64,000 nt of DNA from Gaiellasilicea sp963789355 (GCA_963789355.1 CAWBKK010000008.1:114942-178941), one strand, 5' to 3'. Counted from the stretch's first letter, positions 33,513 through 41,169 are shown. Numbers and translations: made by a program. The notes: generated by a model not told the origin, from the sequence alone.

Positions 33513-34799
33513 GTGCGAAGGCCCGGCGGTCTGTGGCGGCACCGAGACTTCGGCTCGTTCTGGGCCGCGGAGACGATCAGCCAGTTCGGCTCGCAGGTCT
33601 CGTTCCTGGCGCTGCCGCTCGTCGCGATCATCGTCCTCCAGGAGAGCACCTTCCGCGTCGCGCTGCTGACGAGCGTCGAGTTCCTGCCATTCCTCCTTTT
33701 CACGCTCCCCGCCGGCGTCTGGGTCGACCGGCTGCGCAGGCGGCCGATCCTGATTCTCGGCAACCTCGGCCGCGCGGCCGTTCTCGGGACGGTGCCGATC
33801 GCGCACTGGCTCGGCGTCCTGACGATCTGGCAGCTGTACGCCGTCGGGTTTGCGGCCGGCGTCTGCACCGTGTTCTTCGACGTGGCGTACCAGTCGTACC
33901 TGCCGTCGCTCGTCGGGCGGGATCAGATCGTGGAGGGGAACGCAAAGCTCGAGACGAGTCGTTCGGCGGCGAGCGTCGCCGGCCCGGGATTTGCGGGGCT
34001 GCTCGTCTCCCTGCTCACGGCACCGGTGGCAATCCTCGTCGACGCCGTCAGCTTTCTCGTCTCGGCCTGTCTGCTCGGAGTGATCCGAACCGAGGAGGTG
34101 CTGCCGCCGCGCGACGAGCGAAGATCGCTGCGGGCCGAGCTGCTCGAGGGGCTGCGCTATGTCCTCGGCCACACACTGCAGCGCGGCATCGTGATCGCGG
34201 TCGCGCTCTCGAACTTCTTCGGTCAGCTCGTGTTCTCGATCCTGCTCGTCTACGCGGTGCGCGAGCTCGGGCTGACTGCGGCGACGATCGGGGTCGTGCT
34301 CTCGCTCGGGAGCGTCGGTGCCCTCGCGGCGGCGATGAGCGCCCGGCGGATCGGCGAGCGGCTTGGCGTCGGCAGGACGATCGTGGTTGCGGCGCTGCTC
34401 TTCGGCCCCGGAACGCTGCTGATCGCCGTTGCGCCGAAGGATCTCGCCATTCCCTTCATCGTGGCGAGCATGTTCGTGCTCAGCTTCGGCGGCATCCTCT
34501 TCAACGTCACCGGGATCAGCCTGATCCAGGCGATCACGCCCGACCGCATGCTCGGTCGTGCGAACGCGTCGCGGCGGTTCGTCGTCTGGGGCGTGATCCC
34601 ATTCGGCGGGTTCGTCGGCGGCGTGCTCGCGTCGACGATCGGTCTGCGCGAGACGATCTTCGTCGGTGCGATCGGCGGCGTCCTCGCCGTGATCCCGATT
34701 CTGTTGTCGCCGATCCGCTCGGTCGGAAAGATGTCCGAGCTCGAGCTGCTCGACCCTCAGCTTTCCCCGATCGCCTCGGCGAGCAGCGCGCCAGCGTAG
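33513..34799 (+). CDS. MFS transporter (enterobactin-exporter-like)
   Basis: 428 aa with about 11-12 membrane segments. The first loop motif GVWVDRLRRRPILIL matches MFS motif A. The GTG abuts the DUF4097 stop. The closest relative in the window is the MFS protein at 57674-58918, with the same motifs (FGSFWAAETISQFGSQVSFL versus FRRFWIGQAASLVGDQVTLI). Likely an exporter; the substrate is unknown. Its 3' end overlaps the next, convergent gene by 43 bp. Confidence 0.88.
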   Translation: MRRPGGLWRHRDFGSFWAAETISQFGSQVSFLALPLVAIIVLQESTFRVALLTSVEFLPFLLFTLPAGVWVDRLRRRPILILGNLGRAAVLGTVPIAHWLGVLTIWQLYAVGFAAGVCTVFFDVAYQSYLPSLVGRDQIVEGNAKLETSRSAASVAGPGFAGLLVSLLTAPVAILVDAVSFLVSACLLGVIRTEEVLPPRDERRSLRAELLEGLRYVLGHTLQRGIVIAVALSNFFGQLVFSILLVYAVRELGLTAATIGVVLSLGSVGALAAAMSARRIGERLGVGRTIVVAALLFGPGTLLIAVAPKDLAIPFIVASMFVLSFGGILFNVTGISLIQAITPDRMLGRANASRRFVVWGVIPFGGFVGGVLASTIGLRETIFVGAIGGVLAVIPILLSPIRSVGKMSELELLDPQLSPIASASSAPA

Positions 34800-35137
34800 C
34801 TCTGCCAGGCGAGGTCAGGCTGCGCTCGCAGCCGCGCCAGCCCGTCGCTCACCGCCGCCAACCCCTCCGCGTCGGCGGTGAGCCGGGCGAGCGCGTCCTC
34901 CAGCCGGTCGCGCGCCTCGAGATCGTCGAGATCCTCCGCGATCGCAATGACCGCGCGACCGTCGAGCTCGAGCTCGCGCCGCGGATCGCCGCCGGTCGCG
35001 AGGAGCAGCTCGGCGCGGCGGGTCGCCGCCCTCACCTCGTCCGGGTCCAGCTCGAGCTCCTGCCCGGCGAGCCACGCGAGCCCAAGTAACAGACTGTTAC
35101 TTGGGCCGGCCTCGAGCAGCTCCAGGAGCTCTCGCAT
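34757..35137 (-). CDS. Helical acidic protein downstream of the ABC-F gene
   Basis: 126 aa, Leu/Glu/Ala-rich, probably all-helical (GRAVIAIAEDLDDLEARDRL). The ATG overlaps the ABC-F stop (TGATG), so it is coupled to it. The first codons cover a 27-bp perfect palindrome and the last 43 bp overlap the MFS gene. Function unknown; both oddities leave some doubt that the whole frame is used. Confidence 0.55.
   Translation of the reverse strand: MRELLELLEAGPSNSLLLGLAWLAGQELELDPDEVRAATRRAELLLATGGDPRRELELDGRAVIAIAEDLDDLEARDRLEDALARLTADAEGLAAVSDGLARLRAQPDLAWQSYAGALLAEAIGES
35080..35106. repeat. Perfect 27-bp palindrome
   Basis: GCCCAAGTAACAG, one A, then CTGTTACTTGGGC: 13-bp arms. It is AT-richer than its surroundings and similar in form to the palindromes at 46621 and 46681. 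It lies inside the start of the 126-aa gene, between two convergent transcription units, so it may be a terminator or an inserted repeat. Confidence 0.6.
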
Positions 35138-36780
35138 CAGCCGACCGCGGCCGTCGCCTGCGAGCGCTCGAACCAGTCCGACCAGCCGCCCTCGTAGGAG
35201 CGCGCCTCGCCGGCTCCGACCTCGACGATCCGGTCGACGATCCGGTCGAGGAAGTAGCGGTCGTGCGAGATCACGCAGACGGTGCCCTCGAACTCCTCGA
35301 GCGCGGCCTCGAGCGCCTCGACCGAATCGATGTCGAGGTGGTTCGTCGGCTCGTCGAGCACGAGCAGGTTCGGGCGCTGCAGCATCAGCAGGAGCAGCTG
35401 CAGGCGCGTCCGCTCGCCGCCGGAGAGGAGCTTGTTCGCGCGGCGCACCTGCTCGTAGGGGAAGAGGAACTTCATCAGCAGCGACACGGCCTCGCCTTCG
35501 GCACAGCGATGGGCGAGGCGGACGGTGTCGAGCGGGCTCGACTCGGGATCGAGCGTCTCCTGATCCTGCGCGAGGTAGCCGATCCGGATCGACGGGCCGA
35601 CCCAGACCTCGCCCTCGGTCGGCTCGAGCTCGCCGACGACGGTCTTCAGGAGCACGCTCTTGCCGGCGCCGTTTGCGCCCACGAAGCCGACGCGCTCGCC
35701 GTGCACGACCGTCAGGTCGACGTCCGCGAGCACGATGTCCTCGCCGAACTGCATCCCGACGTGGCGGAGCTCGAAGACGCGCTGCCCGCCACGCTCGTGC
35801 GGGTGCAGCCGCAACGCGATCTTGCGCCGTTCGAGGACGGGCCGCTGGATCTTGTCCATCCGGTCGATCTGCCGCTGCTTGTTGCGCGCCTGCTTGATGT
35901 GGCGCTCGTCGACGACCCGGTGCGCCCAGTCCTTGAAGCGGCGGATCGCGGCCTCGAGCCGCTCGATCTCCTTCTGCTGGGTGACGAACTGCTGCTGCTG
36001 ACGCTGCAGCTCGAGCTCGCGAGCGAGCGTGTACGCGGAGTAGTTGCCCGGCCAGATTCGGATCCGCCCGCCGTGCAGCTCGGCGACCTGGCTGACCGTC
36101 TCGTCGAGCAGGTAGCGGTCGTGCGAGACGGCGACGGCGGCGCCGTCGAAGGTTGCGAGCAGGCGTTCGAGCAGCGAGCGGCCGACGGCGTCGAGGTGCG
36201 CCTCGGGTTCGTCGAGCAGGAGCACGTCCGGATCCTGGGCCAGGCAGGCCGCGAGCGCGATCAGCTTCCGCTGGCCGCCCGAGAGCGCGCTTGTCGGCAG
36301 CGTCAGGTCGGCTTCCTCGATCCCGAGGCCGAGCAGCGTCGCGCGGGCGCGGCCGTCGATGCTCGGCCCGCCGGCTGCCTCCCAGCGCTCGACGAGCTCT
36401 TCCTGCCGCCGGAGGACGCGTGCCATCCGGTCGAGGTCGGAGGCCAGCTCCGGCGTCGCGAGCTGCTCGGCGACGCGGTGGAGGTCGCGGTCGAGCTCGT
36501 CCAGATCGGGCCGCGCCGCGCGGACGGTCTCGAGTGCGTTTCGCGTGTCCCCGAGCGGGTGCTGGGGGAGGAACGAGACGACGATGCCGCGCCGCCGCAC
36601 AGACGTACCGGCATCGGGCTCCTCGAGCCCGGCGATCAGCTTCAGCATCGTCGACTTGCCGGACCCGTTTGCGCCGACCACGCCGACGCGGGCACCGGGC
36701 TCGATCGCGAAGTCGAGCGCGTCGAGCACCGTTCGGCTTCCGAACGACTTGCGAACGGCATTCAGGGACACGAGCGCCAT
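35137..36780 (-). CDS. ABC-F ATPase (EttA/Uup-like)
   Basis: 547 aa, two nucleotide-binding domains and no membrane segments, as in ribosome-associated ABC-F translation factors. Domain 1 has GANGSGKSTMLK, SALSGGQRKL and LLLDEPEAHLD. The charged linker with an Arg/Lys/Gln helix follows (QQQQFVTQQKEIERLEAA). Domain 2 has GANGAGKSVLLK, LLSGGERTRL and LVLDEPTNHLD. The start is the ATG at 36780 (ALVSLNAVRKSFG). It may help stalled ribosomes or protect them from antibiotics; the subclass is not clear. Confidence 0.92.
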   Translation of the reverse strand: MALVSLNAVRKSFGSRTVLDALDFAIEPGARVGVVGANGSGKSTMLKLIAGLEEPDAGTSVRRRGIVVSFLPQHPLGDTRNALETVRAARPDLDELDRDLHRVAEQLATPELASDLDRMARVLRRQEELVERWEAAGGPSIDGRARATLLGLGIEEADLTLPTSALSGGQRKLIALAACLAQDPDVLLLDEPEAHLDAVGRSLLERLLATFDGAAVAVSHDRYLLDETVSQVAELHGGRIRIWPGNYSAYTLARELELQRQQQQFVTQQKEIERLEAAIRRFKDWAHRVVDERHIKQARNKQRQIDRMDKIQRPVLERRKIALRLHPHERGGQRVFELRHVGMQFGEDIVLADVDLTVVHGERVGFVGANGAGKSVLLKTVVGELEPTEGEVWVGPSIRIGYLAQDQETLDPESSPLDTVRLAHRCAEGEAVSLLMKFLFPYEQVRRANKLLSGGERTRLQLLLLMLQRPNLLVLDEPTNHLDIDSVEALEAALEEFEGTVCVISHDRYFLDRIVDRIVEVGAGEARSYEGGWSDWFERSQATAAVG

Positions 36781-36784
36781 GGCG

Positions 36785-37144
36785 CTAGCTGGAAGCGCGG
36801 ACCACCGAGAGCACGTAGTCGTCCCGGCCCTCGCGCAATGCGTCGGCCAGGCGGGCGTCGCCTGAGATCCCGGTGCGGGCCGCGAGCACCTCGTAGAGTC
36901 GCTCATCGCTCATCCCGGCGCCACGCGCCGTCTTCAGCAGCTGCTGGATCACGGGCCGCGGCCGTCCGTCGGGTTCGAACTGCCAGCCGGGATAGAGGAA
37001 GTCGTGGCCGCCGGGACGACGGACGCCGAGCAGCTCGCCGGCGCGGCGCATGACGTCGAGCCGCTGCGTGCCGACGCCGAGCCGGGACGACAGCCAGGAG
37101 CCGGAGAGCGATTCGTCGGCGAGTGTGACGTCCACGACTCTCAT
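36785..37144 (-). CDS. Small HTH-type DNA-binding protein
   Basis: 119 aa from the ATG at 37144 (or 37147). The middle segment SWLSSRLGVGTQRLDVMRRA, then GELLGVRRPGG and FLYPGWQFEPDG, reads as a helix-turn-helix plus wing, a layout seen in MbcA/Xre-like small regulators. No partner toxin is adjacent. The start overlaps the stop of the upstream 42-aa gene (ATGATGA), and it ends 4 bp before the ABC-F gene on the same strand. Confidence 0.6.
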   Translation of the reverse strand: MRVVDVTLADESLSGSWLSSRLGVGTQRLDVMRRAGELLGVRRPGGHDFLYPGWQFEPDGRPRPVIQQLLKTARGAGMSDERLYEVLAARTGISGDARLADALREGRDDYVLSVVRASS

Positions 37145-37272
37145 CATGCCGGGGCGATGCGCGTGCGTCGACCCGCGAGCGCCCAGCGGGCGCCGTCGAC
37201 GGCCCAGCCGCCGATCGCAAGGACGAGCAGCAGCAAGGCCAGCAAGATGAAGCTGAAGCGTCTCCGTCTCAT
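37144..37272 (-). CDS. 42-aa single-span membrane protein
   Basis: Arg-rich N-terminus MRRRRFSFILLALLLLVLAI, then a short GGWAVDGARWALAGRR tail. The positive-inside rule puts the C-terminus outside. The stop overlaps the HTH-protein start. Such very small membrane proteins are common in related genomes in my recollection. Function unknown. Confidence 0.55.
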   Translation of the reverse strand: MRRRRFSFILLALLLLVLAIGGWAVDGARWALAGRRTRIAPA

Positions 37273-37359
37273 GCAGCGAGCCTACGGCGCGGCTCGGCCG
37301 GGGACATCGGCCGCGACGACGATTCGGCGTCATCCTTCCGGCGGATCTGCGCTCGGCTC

Positions 37360-37365
37360 TATGCT
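37360..37365 (+). promoter_or_regulatory. -10 box of leaderless tatA
   Basis: TATGCT lies 7 nt before the GTG at 37373. Confidence 0.5.
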
Positions 37366-37372
37366 GGGTTCC

Positions 37373-37597
37373 GTGCCCAGTCATTGGGAGCTGATCGTCC
37401 TCGGCGTCGTCCTCCTGTTGCTCTTCGGCGCGAAGCAGATCCCGCAGATCGGGCGACAGCTCGGACGTGGAGTTCGCGAGCTGAAGGACACCGTCAGCGA
37501 CGTCGACCCCCGCGAGGACGTCCGGCGGACGATGGAAGCGCCCGAGGACGAGGCTCGAGCCTCGGGGACCGACCGGCGCGACGAGCCGCCGCGCTAG
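37373..37597 (+). CDS. tatA: Sec-independent translocase subunit TatA
   Basis: 74 aa. The N-terminal helix (WELIVLGVVLLLLFGAKQIP) with the FGAKQIPQIGRQLGRGV hinge and amphipathic helix is diagnostic of TatA/E. A charged, disordered tail follows. It forms the pore ring of the twin-arginine system; tatB and tatC are not in the window. The stop overlaps the convergent 58-aa gene by 4 bp. Confidence 0.93.
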   Translation: MPSHWELIVLGVVLLLLFGAKQIPQIGRQLGRGVRELKDTVSDVDPREDVRRTMEAPEDEARASGTDRRDEPPR

Positions 37598-37770
37598 CTG
37601 TACCGCTCGGCGCGGAGCTTCTCGGTCAGCTGATCCATCTCGTCGCGCAGCTCTCCGAGCTCGCGAATCGTCATGGCGTGACGCTCGTTCTCGAAGATCG
37701 TGATCAGCTCAGCGAGACGCGCACGGGTCGTCCCGACGTTCTGCAGCCGATATTTCTCGAAGAACTCCAC
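37594..37770 (-). CDS. Small coiled-coil protein
   Basis: 58 aa from the GTG at 37770, which follows GGAGGGCGC, a good ribosome-binding site. Sequence EFFEKYRLQNVGTTRARLAE, then LGELRDEMDQLTEKLRAERYS. An upstream ATG at 37800 would add codons from repeat-like DNA and is less likely. Function unknown. Confidence 0.5.
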   Translation of the reverse strand: MEFFEKYRLQNVGTTRARLAELITIFENERHAMTIRELGELRDEMDQLTEKLRAERYS

Positions 37771-37820
37771 GCGCCCTCCGGTCCGCCGCAGTGCGGCCAT
37801 GCGTCGCCTCGCTTCTACCG

Positions 37821-37954
37821 ATGCAACGCAGAGCGGGTGGATTCAGGTGCGGCGCCTTCGGGCTGCGAAGCAGCCCCTTCAGGGGTCTTTGCGCGTTCGG
37901 GATCTGCTCCTGCAGATCCCGAACCTGCGCCAGCAATCCGGTCCGCCGCAGTGC
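37821..37954. repeat. 134-bp tandem repeat, unit 1
   Basis: Starts ATGCAACGCAGAGCGGGTGG. It contains GGGCTGC-GAA-GCAGCCC, CCCCTTCAGGGG and a perfect 13-bp stem GTTCGGGATCTGC/GCAGATCCCGAAC with loop TCCT (37895-37924), and ends CCGGTCCGCCGCAGTGC. The same 17-base end also lies at 37777-37793, before this unit. Confidence 0.9.
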
Positions 37955-38088
37955 ATGCAACGCAGAGCGGGTGGGTTCAGGTGCGGCGCCTTCGGGCTGC
38001 GAAGCAGCCCCTTCAGGGGTCTTTGCGCGTTCGGGAGCTGCTCCTGCAGATCCCGAACCTGCGCCAGCAATCCGGTCCGCCGCAGCGC
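37955..38088. repeat. 134-bp tandem repeat, unit 2
   Basis: Nearly identical to unit 1. One base change (GGGAGCTGC for GGGATCTGC) makes a mismatch in the long hairpin stem, so this copy may be losing its structure. Confidence 0.9.
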
Positions 38089-38204
38089 ATGCAACGCAGA
38101 GCGGGTGGGTTCAGGTGCGGCGCCTTCGGGCTGCGAAGCAGCCCCTTCAGGGGTCTTTGCGCGTTCGGGATCTGCTCCTGCAGATCCCGAACCTGCGCCA
38201 GCAA
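38089..38204. repeat. 134-bp tandem repeat, unit 3, abutting tRNA-Ala(UGC)
   Basis: The first 116 bp of the unit with an intact long hairpin (38163-38192). It stops exactly at the 3' end of the tRNA gene. In the tRNA's orientation this copy begins TTGCTGGCGCAGG right after the discriminator base, as the element does at tRNA-Ala(GGC). Confidence 0.9.
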
Positions 38205-38277
38205 TGGAGCGTGCCGGGATCGAACCGGCGACCTCCGCCTTGCAAAGGCGGCGCTCTCCCAGCTGAGCTAACGCCCC
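38205..38277 (-). tRNA. tRNA-Ala(UGC)
   Basis: A 73-base cloverleaf on the minus strand. Acceptor GGGGCGT/ACGCTCC, D arm GCTCAGCTGGGAGAGC, anticodon stem CCGCC/GGCGG with loop TTTGCAA (anticodon TGC), T arm GCCGG-TTCGATC-CCGGC. Discriminator A, no encoded CCA. Confidence 0.97.
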
Positions 38278-38287
38278 GAGAAGGGTG

Positions 38288-39235
38288 TCAGTGTAGAGGC
38301 TCGTCCGGCTCGCGGGGGCTGCGGAGACCGCGATCCTGGAGCGAGCGCAGGCCGGCGCTGAACGTCCTCGTCTCCTCGGTGCGGCCGCGGCCGCCCTGCT
38401 CCAGCCGGCGGATCCGGGCTTCGAGGATCTCGAGCTCAGCCGAAGGTGCCGGGGTCTCCTTCGCGGCCAGCTTGCGCTCCCGGTCGGCGAGCGCCGTCGC
38501 CTGCTCGGCGAGCGCCTCGCTGCGTGCGGCGAGCTCGTTCTGCGTGCGGACGAATGCCTTCTCGGCTTCGCGGAGCTCCGCCAGCTTTGCCCCGATCCGC
38601 TCGAGCTCTCCCGGATCCGGCGGTGCTGCGGGCGCCGGGGCTGGAGCCACAGGCTCGCTCTCGCGGGCCTCGACAGCCTCCTCGCGCTCGGTGAGCGCCG
38701 CTGTCCGCGCCTCGAGCTCCGCCGCCCTCGCCTCGAGCGCGGCCTCGCGGTCGGCGAGCGACGTCGCCGTCTCGTCCAGCCCTGCCTCGCGCTCGTCGAG
38801 GCTGGTCGCGCGTGCGTCGAGCTCTGCCGTGAGGGCTGGATCCGGAGGAGTGGGGGCGGGAGCAGGCCTCTCTCCGCCTGCTGCAAGCGCAGCCTCGCGG
38901 GCGTCGAGAGCCGCCGCTCTCGCGTCCAGCTCCTCCCGCCGGGTGTCGAGTGCCGCCCGAGCCTCCTTCGCCTCCGCGAGGCGAAGCCGAACGGCGTCGA
39001 ACCGCGAACCCCGTCCTTCGGCCGAGTCCAGCTTCTGCTCGCGCTTCTCGACCCGAGCGAGCGCGTCGGCGAGCTCACGCTCGCGTTGCTGCACCTCGGC
39101 GACTCGCTCGGCGAGCGTCTGCTTCAGCGCCGCGAGCTCGCTTGCCGCCTCGAGCCGCTGCCGGCGCAGCGCCTCGCGCTCCGACTCTTCGTCGGAATGC
39201 TTGTCGCTCCGGTCGCGCAGACCCTTCAACCCCAT
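38288..39235 (-). CDS. Long coiled-coil protein
   Basis: 315 aa with heptad-like repeats such as LDAREAALAAG, LDEREAGLDETATSLADREA and LEARTAALTEREEAVEARES. Two Pro-rich breaks occur (PAPAPTPPDPA and APAPAAPPDPG). No signal or membrane segment. Possibly structural. High Ala/Glu/Arg content makes distant homology unreliable. It ends 10 bp before tRNA-Ala(UGC) on the same strand. Confidence 0.75.
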   Translation of the reverse strand: MGLKGLRDRSDKHSDEESEREALRRQRLEAASELAALKQTLAERVAEVQQRERELADALARVEKREQKLDSAEGRGSRFDAVRLRLAEAKEARAALDTRREELDARAAALDAREAALAAGGERPAPAPTPPDPALTAELDARATSLDEREAGLDETATSLADREAALEARAAELEARTAALTEREEAVEARESEPVAPAPAPAAPPDPGELERIGAKLAELREAEKAFVRTQNELAARSEALAEQATALADRERKLAAKETPAPSAELEILEARIRRLEQGGRGRTEETRTFSAGLRSLQDRGLRSPREPDEPLH

Positions 39236-39250
39236 TCGGGGCCGATGGTA

Positions 39251-39493
39251 CTACGCGGCTCTTTCGAGCCTCTCCTCCTGGCGAGCCCGACGCACGATCT
39301 CGTCGCGCTCGCCGAAGCGAATGCGCGCACGTTCGGCCCGGTGCTCGTCCCAGAGGGTCACCAGCTGCTGGTCGATCTGCTTGATCTCGTCCACGATCGT
39401 CTGCTGGCGACCGTAGGAAAGCTGCTGCCACAGCTCGCCGCGGACATCGCTCAGGCGCTCGATCTCGGCATGAATCTCAGGAATCGTTCTCAT
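39251..39493 (-). CDS. DUF2630 family protein
   Basis: 80 aa, helical. Features shared with actinobacterial DUF2630 proteins are the late LVTLWDEHRAERARIRFGER and the IHAEIERLSDVRGELWQQLS helix. Function unknown. Same strand and close spacing to the coiled-coil gene. Confidence 0.75.
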   Translation of the reverse strand: MRTIPEIHAEIERLSDVRGELWQQLSYGRQQTIVDEIKQIDQQLVTLWDEHRAERARIRFGERDEIVRRARQEERLERAA

Positions 39494-39567
39494 GCTCCTG
39501 AAAACGAGTCCTCGTCGCGTTTTAGTCCGGCCGTTTGCGCCTCAACGGAAACGCAACATTGTCGCCG

Positions 39568-39873
39568 TCAGTCGTAGCCGAGATCCGCGATCCGGTCCTC
39601 GTCCATGCCGAAGTAGTGCGCCAGTTCGTGCAGCACCGTGACGCGGATCTGCTCCTCCAGCTCCGCCGGATCCTCGAAGTCCTCCTGGAGCGGCTTCCGG
39701 TAGATCGAGATCTTCGCGGGCATGTACTCGGGCCAGTCGAAGAGGCCGTAGAGGTCGGGCTCATCGCGGTTGGACTCCTCGATCACGACAGCAACGTTGT
39801 CGAGCGCATCCGCGAGGTGAGAGGGGAGCGAGTCGAGCGCCGCCGTGACGTGCTCCTCGAACGCACGAGCCAC
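39568..39873 (-). CDS. Minimal zincin metallopeptidase (zincin_1/DUF1025-like)
   Basis: 101 aa. VTVLHELAHYFGMDEDRIADLG holds the HExxHxxGxxE/D zinc motif with Asp as the late position. The preceding ISIYRKPLQEDF and VVIEESNRDEPDLYGLF also fit the family. This is a small soluble zinc protease family of unknown substrate. GTG starts in the rhomboid stop codon (TAGTGG), so the two proteases are translationally coupled. Confidence 0.85.
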   Translation of the reverse strand: MARAFEEHVTAALDSLPSHLADALDNVAVVIEESNRDEPDLYGLFDWPEYMPAKISIYRKPLQEDFEDPAELEEQIRVTVLHELAHYFGMDEDRIADLGYD

Positions 39874-40553
39874 TAGTACGTCGGGGAGAGCGGTCGTCGT
39901 TGCTGCAGCAGCTTGACGGCGAGCGCGCCGAAGACGAAGCCGCCGATGTGAGCGAAGAACGCGATCCCGCCGCCCTCCTCGGGGTGGGCGAGCGAGGCGC
40001 CGCCGTCCAGGAGCTGGAAGCCGAACCAGACCAGGAGGAAGAACACCGCCGGGATCTCGCGGAGGACGAAGAAGATCAGCGTCAGCACCTTTGCCCGGGG
40101 CAGCAGGACGAGGTAGGCGCCGAGCACCGCCGAGACCGCGCCACTCGCGCCGACGTTCGGGATCGTGCCCTCGAAGTCGCTCGCGTAGGCGAGGGTGATG
40201 AACGTCTGCAGCGCCGTCGCCGCAAGGCCGCCGACGAAGTAGAAGAGCACGAACCGGACCTTCCCGAGCGTGTCCTCGACGTTGTTCCCGAAGATCCAGA
40301 GGAAGAGCATGTTCCCGAGCAGGTGCGCCCAGCTGCCGTGCATGAACATCGAGGTGATCGAGGTCAGCGGCCAGTCCTGCCCGACCGTCGGGCACGAGTT
40401 CTCGACCTCGCAAGGGTGGTAGGCGAGCTCGTCGACCGACCCCTGCAGGTCGGGGAGCTGGTAGAGCACCCAGACGAGCACGTTCGCGAGGATCAACGCG
40501 TAGGTGACGAGCGGCCGCGAGCTGGTCGGCACGTTGTCTCGGAGCGGCAGCAC
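39873..40553 (-). CDS. Rhomboid intramembrane serine protease
   Basis: 226 aa, six membrane segments. WAHLLGNMLFLWIFGNNVED is the family's N-terminal signature. The catalytic pair is S137 in GASG and H202 in FFAHIGGFVFG. It cleaves substrates inside the membrane. The GTG is 6 nt after TAGCAT (leaderless). It is co-transcribed with the minimal zincin. Confidence 0.93.
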   Translation of the reverse strand: MLPLRDNVPTSSRPLVTYALILANVLVWVLYQLPDLQGSVDELAYHPCEVENSCPTVGQDWPLTSITSMFMHGSWAHLLGNMLFLWIFGNNVEDTLGKVRFVLFYFVGGLAATALQTFITLAYASDFEGTIPNVGASGAVSAVLGAYLVLLPRAKVLTLIFFVLREIPAVFFLLVWFGFQLLDGGASLAHPEEGGGIAFFAHIGGFVFGALAVKLLQQRRPLSPTY

Positions 40554-40559
40554 CGCGCG

Positions 40560-40565
40560 ATGCTA
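40560..40565 (-). promoter_or_regulatory. -10 box of leaderless rhomboid gene
   Basis: TAGCAT on the minus strand lies 6 nt before the GTG at 40553. Confidence 0.5.
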
Positions 40566-40578
40566 CTGCAATTCGTTA

Positions 40579-40608
40579 CTTGACACGGAGACGCTCAGAT
40601 TATATCCT
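40579..40608 (+). promoter_or_regulatory. hsp20 promoter with HAIR-like repeat
   Basis: TTGACA (40580-40585), 17 bp, TATCCT (40603-40608). Overlapping it, CTTGACA-N7-GCTCAGA has the layout of the HspR HAIR site (CTTGAGT-N7-ACTCAAG) at 9 of 14 positions. A heat-shock repressor could sit on the -35. Match is partial. Confidence 0.45.
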
Positions 40609-40644
40609 GGGCGTGCAGTCAGATCATCGAACGACGAAGGAGGA

Positions 40645-41106
40645 ATGGCTGTGGCAACACTGGTTCGCTGGGAGCCGATTCGCGAGCTGGCGACGCTGCA
40701 GACGGAGATGAGCCGTCTGATGAACGGCATCTTCGAGGGCAACGGTCGCACGACGCAGGACTGGGTTCCCGCCGTGGACGTCTGGGAGACCGAGCAGGAG
40801 CTCGTGTACGCATTCGATCTGCCGGGCGTGGCCGAGGAGCAGATCGCGGTCGAGCTGCATGACGACACGCTCACCGTCTCGGCGCAGCGCGAGCGCACCG
40901 AGCAGCAGGCCGAAAACGGCTTCGTTCGCTACGAGCGCCGCTTCGGCACCTTCAGCCGTGCGCTCGGCGTCCCCGCCGGGGTGACCGAGGAGACAATCAA
41001 GGCCGACTACAGCGACGGCGTCCTCGAGATCCGGGTCGCGAAGCCGGCGGCGCCGAAGCCGCGCCGGATCCAGGTCGGCGGCTCACCGCCCACGATCGAG
41101 CAGTAG
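40645..41106 (+). CDS. Small heat-shock protein HSP20
   Basis: 153 aa. An N-terminal arm (ATLVRWEPIRELATLQTEM) precedes the alpha-crystallin domain, with VPAVDVWETEQELVYAFDLP, then GVAEEQIAVELHDDTLTVSA and FSRALGVPAGV. The C-terminal tail contains the family's I-x-V-like contact. It is an ATP-independent holdase. A strong AAGGAGGA precedes the ATG. A hairpin terminator follows. Confidence 0.95.
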   Translation: MAVATLVRWEPIRELATLQTEMSRLMNGIFEGNGRTTQDWVPAVDVWETEQELVYAFDLPGVAEEQIAVELHDDTLTVSAQRERTEQQAENGFVRYERRFGTFSRALGVPAGVTEETIKADYSDGVLEIRVAKPAAPKPRRIQVGGSPPTIEQ

Positions 41107-41120
41107 CCCCGACCGGTGAC

Positions 41121-41146
41121 GGGCCGGCGCACGCTCGCGCCGGCCC
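41121..41146 (+). terminator. U-less hairpin terminator after hsp20
   Basis: A perfect 10-bp stem GGGCCGGCGC/GCGCCGGCCC with loop ACGCTC, 14 bases past the hsp20 stop. No T-run follows. Confidence 0.65.
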
Positions 41147-41157
41147 GCTCTGCCGAC

Positions 41158-41163
41158 TAGAGT
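41158..41163 (+). promoter_or_regulatory. -10 box of leaderless ferritin gene
   Basis: TAGAGT lies 6 nt before the ATG at 41170. Confidence 0.5.
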
Positions 41164-41169
41164 CGCGGC

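Noticed and set aside
37821..38204. CRISPR array
   Set aside because: The repeats are 134 bp and continuous, with no unique spacers of 30-40 bp and no cas genes.
38013..38204. Small proteins encoded in the tandem repeats (MLAQVRDLQEQIPNAQ type)
   Set aside because: The 134-bp period is not a multiple of three, so frames shift from unit to unit. Frames are open on both strands only because of composition, and hairpins explain the conservation better.
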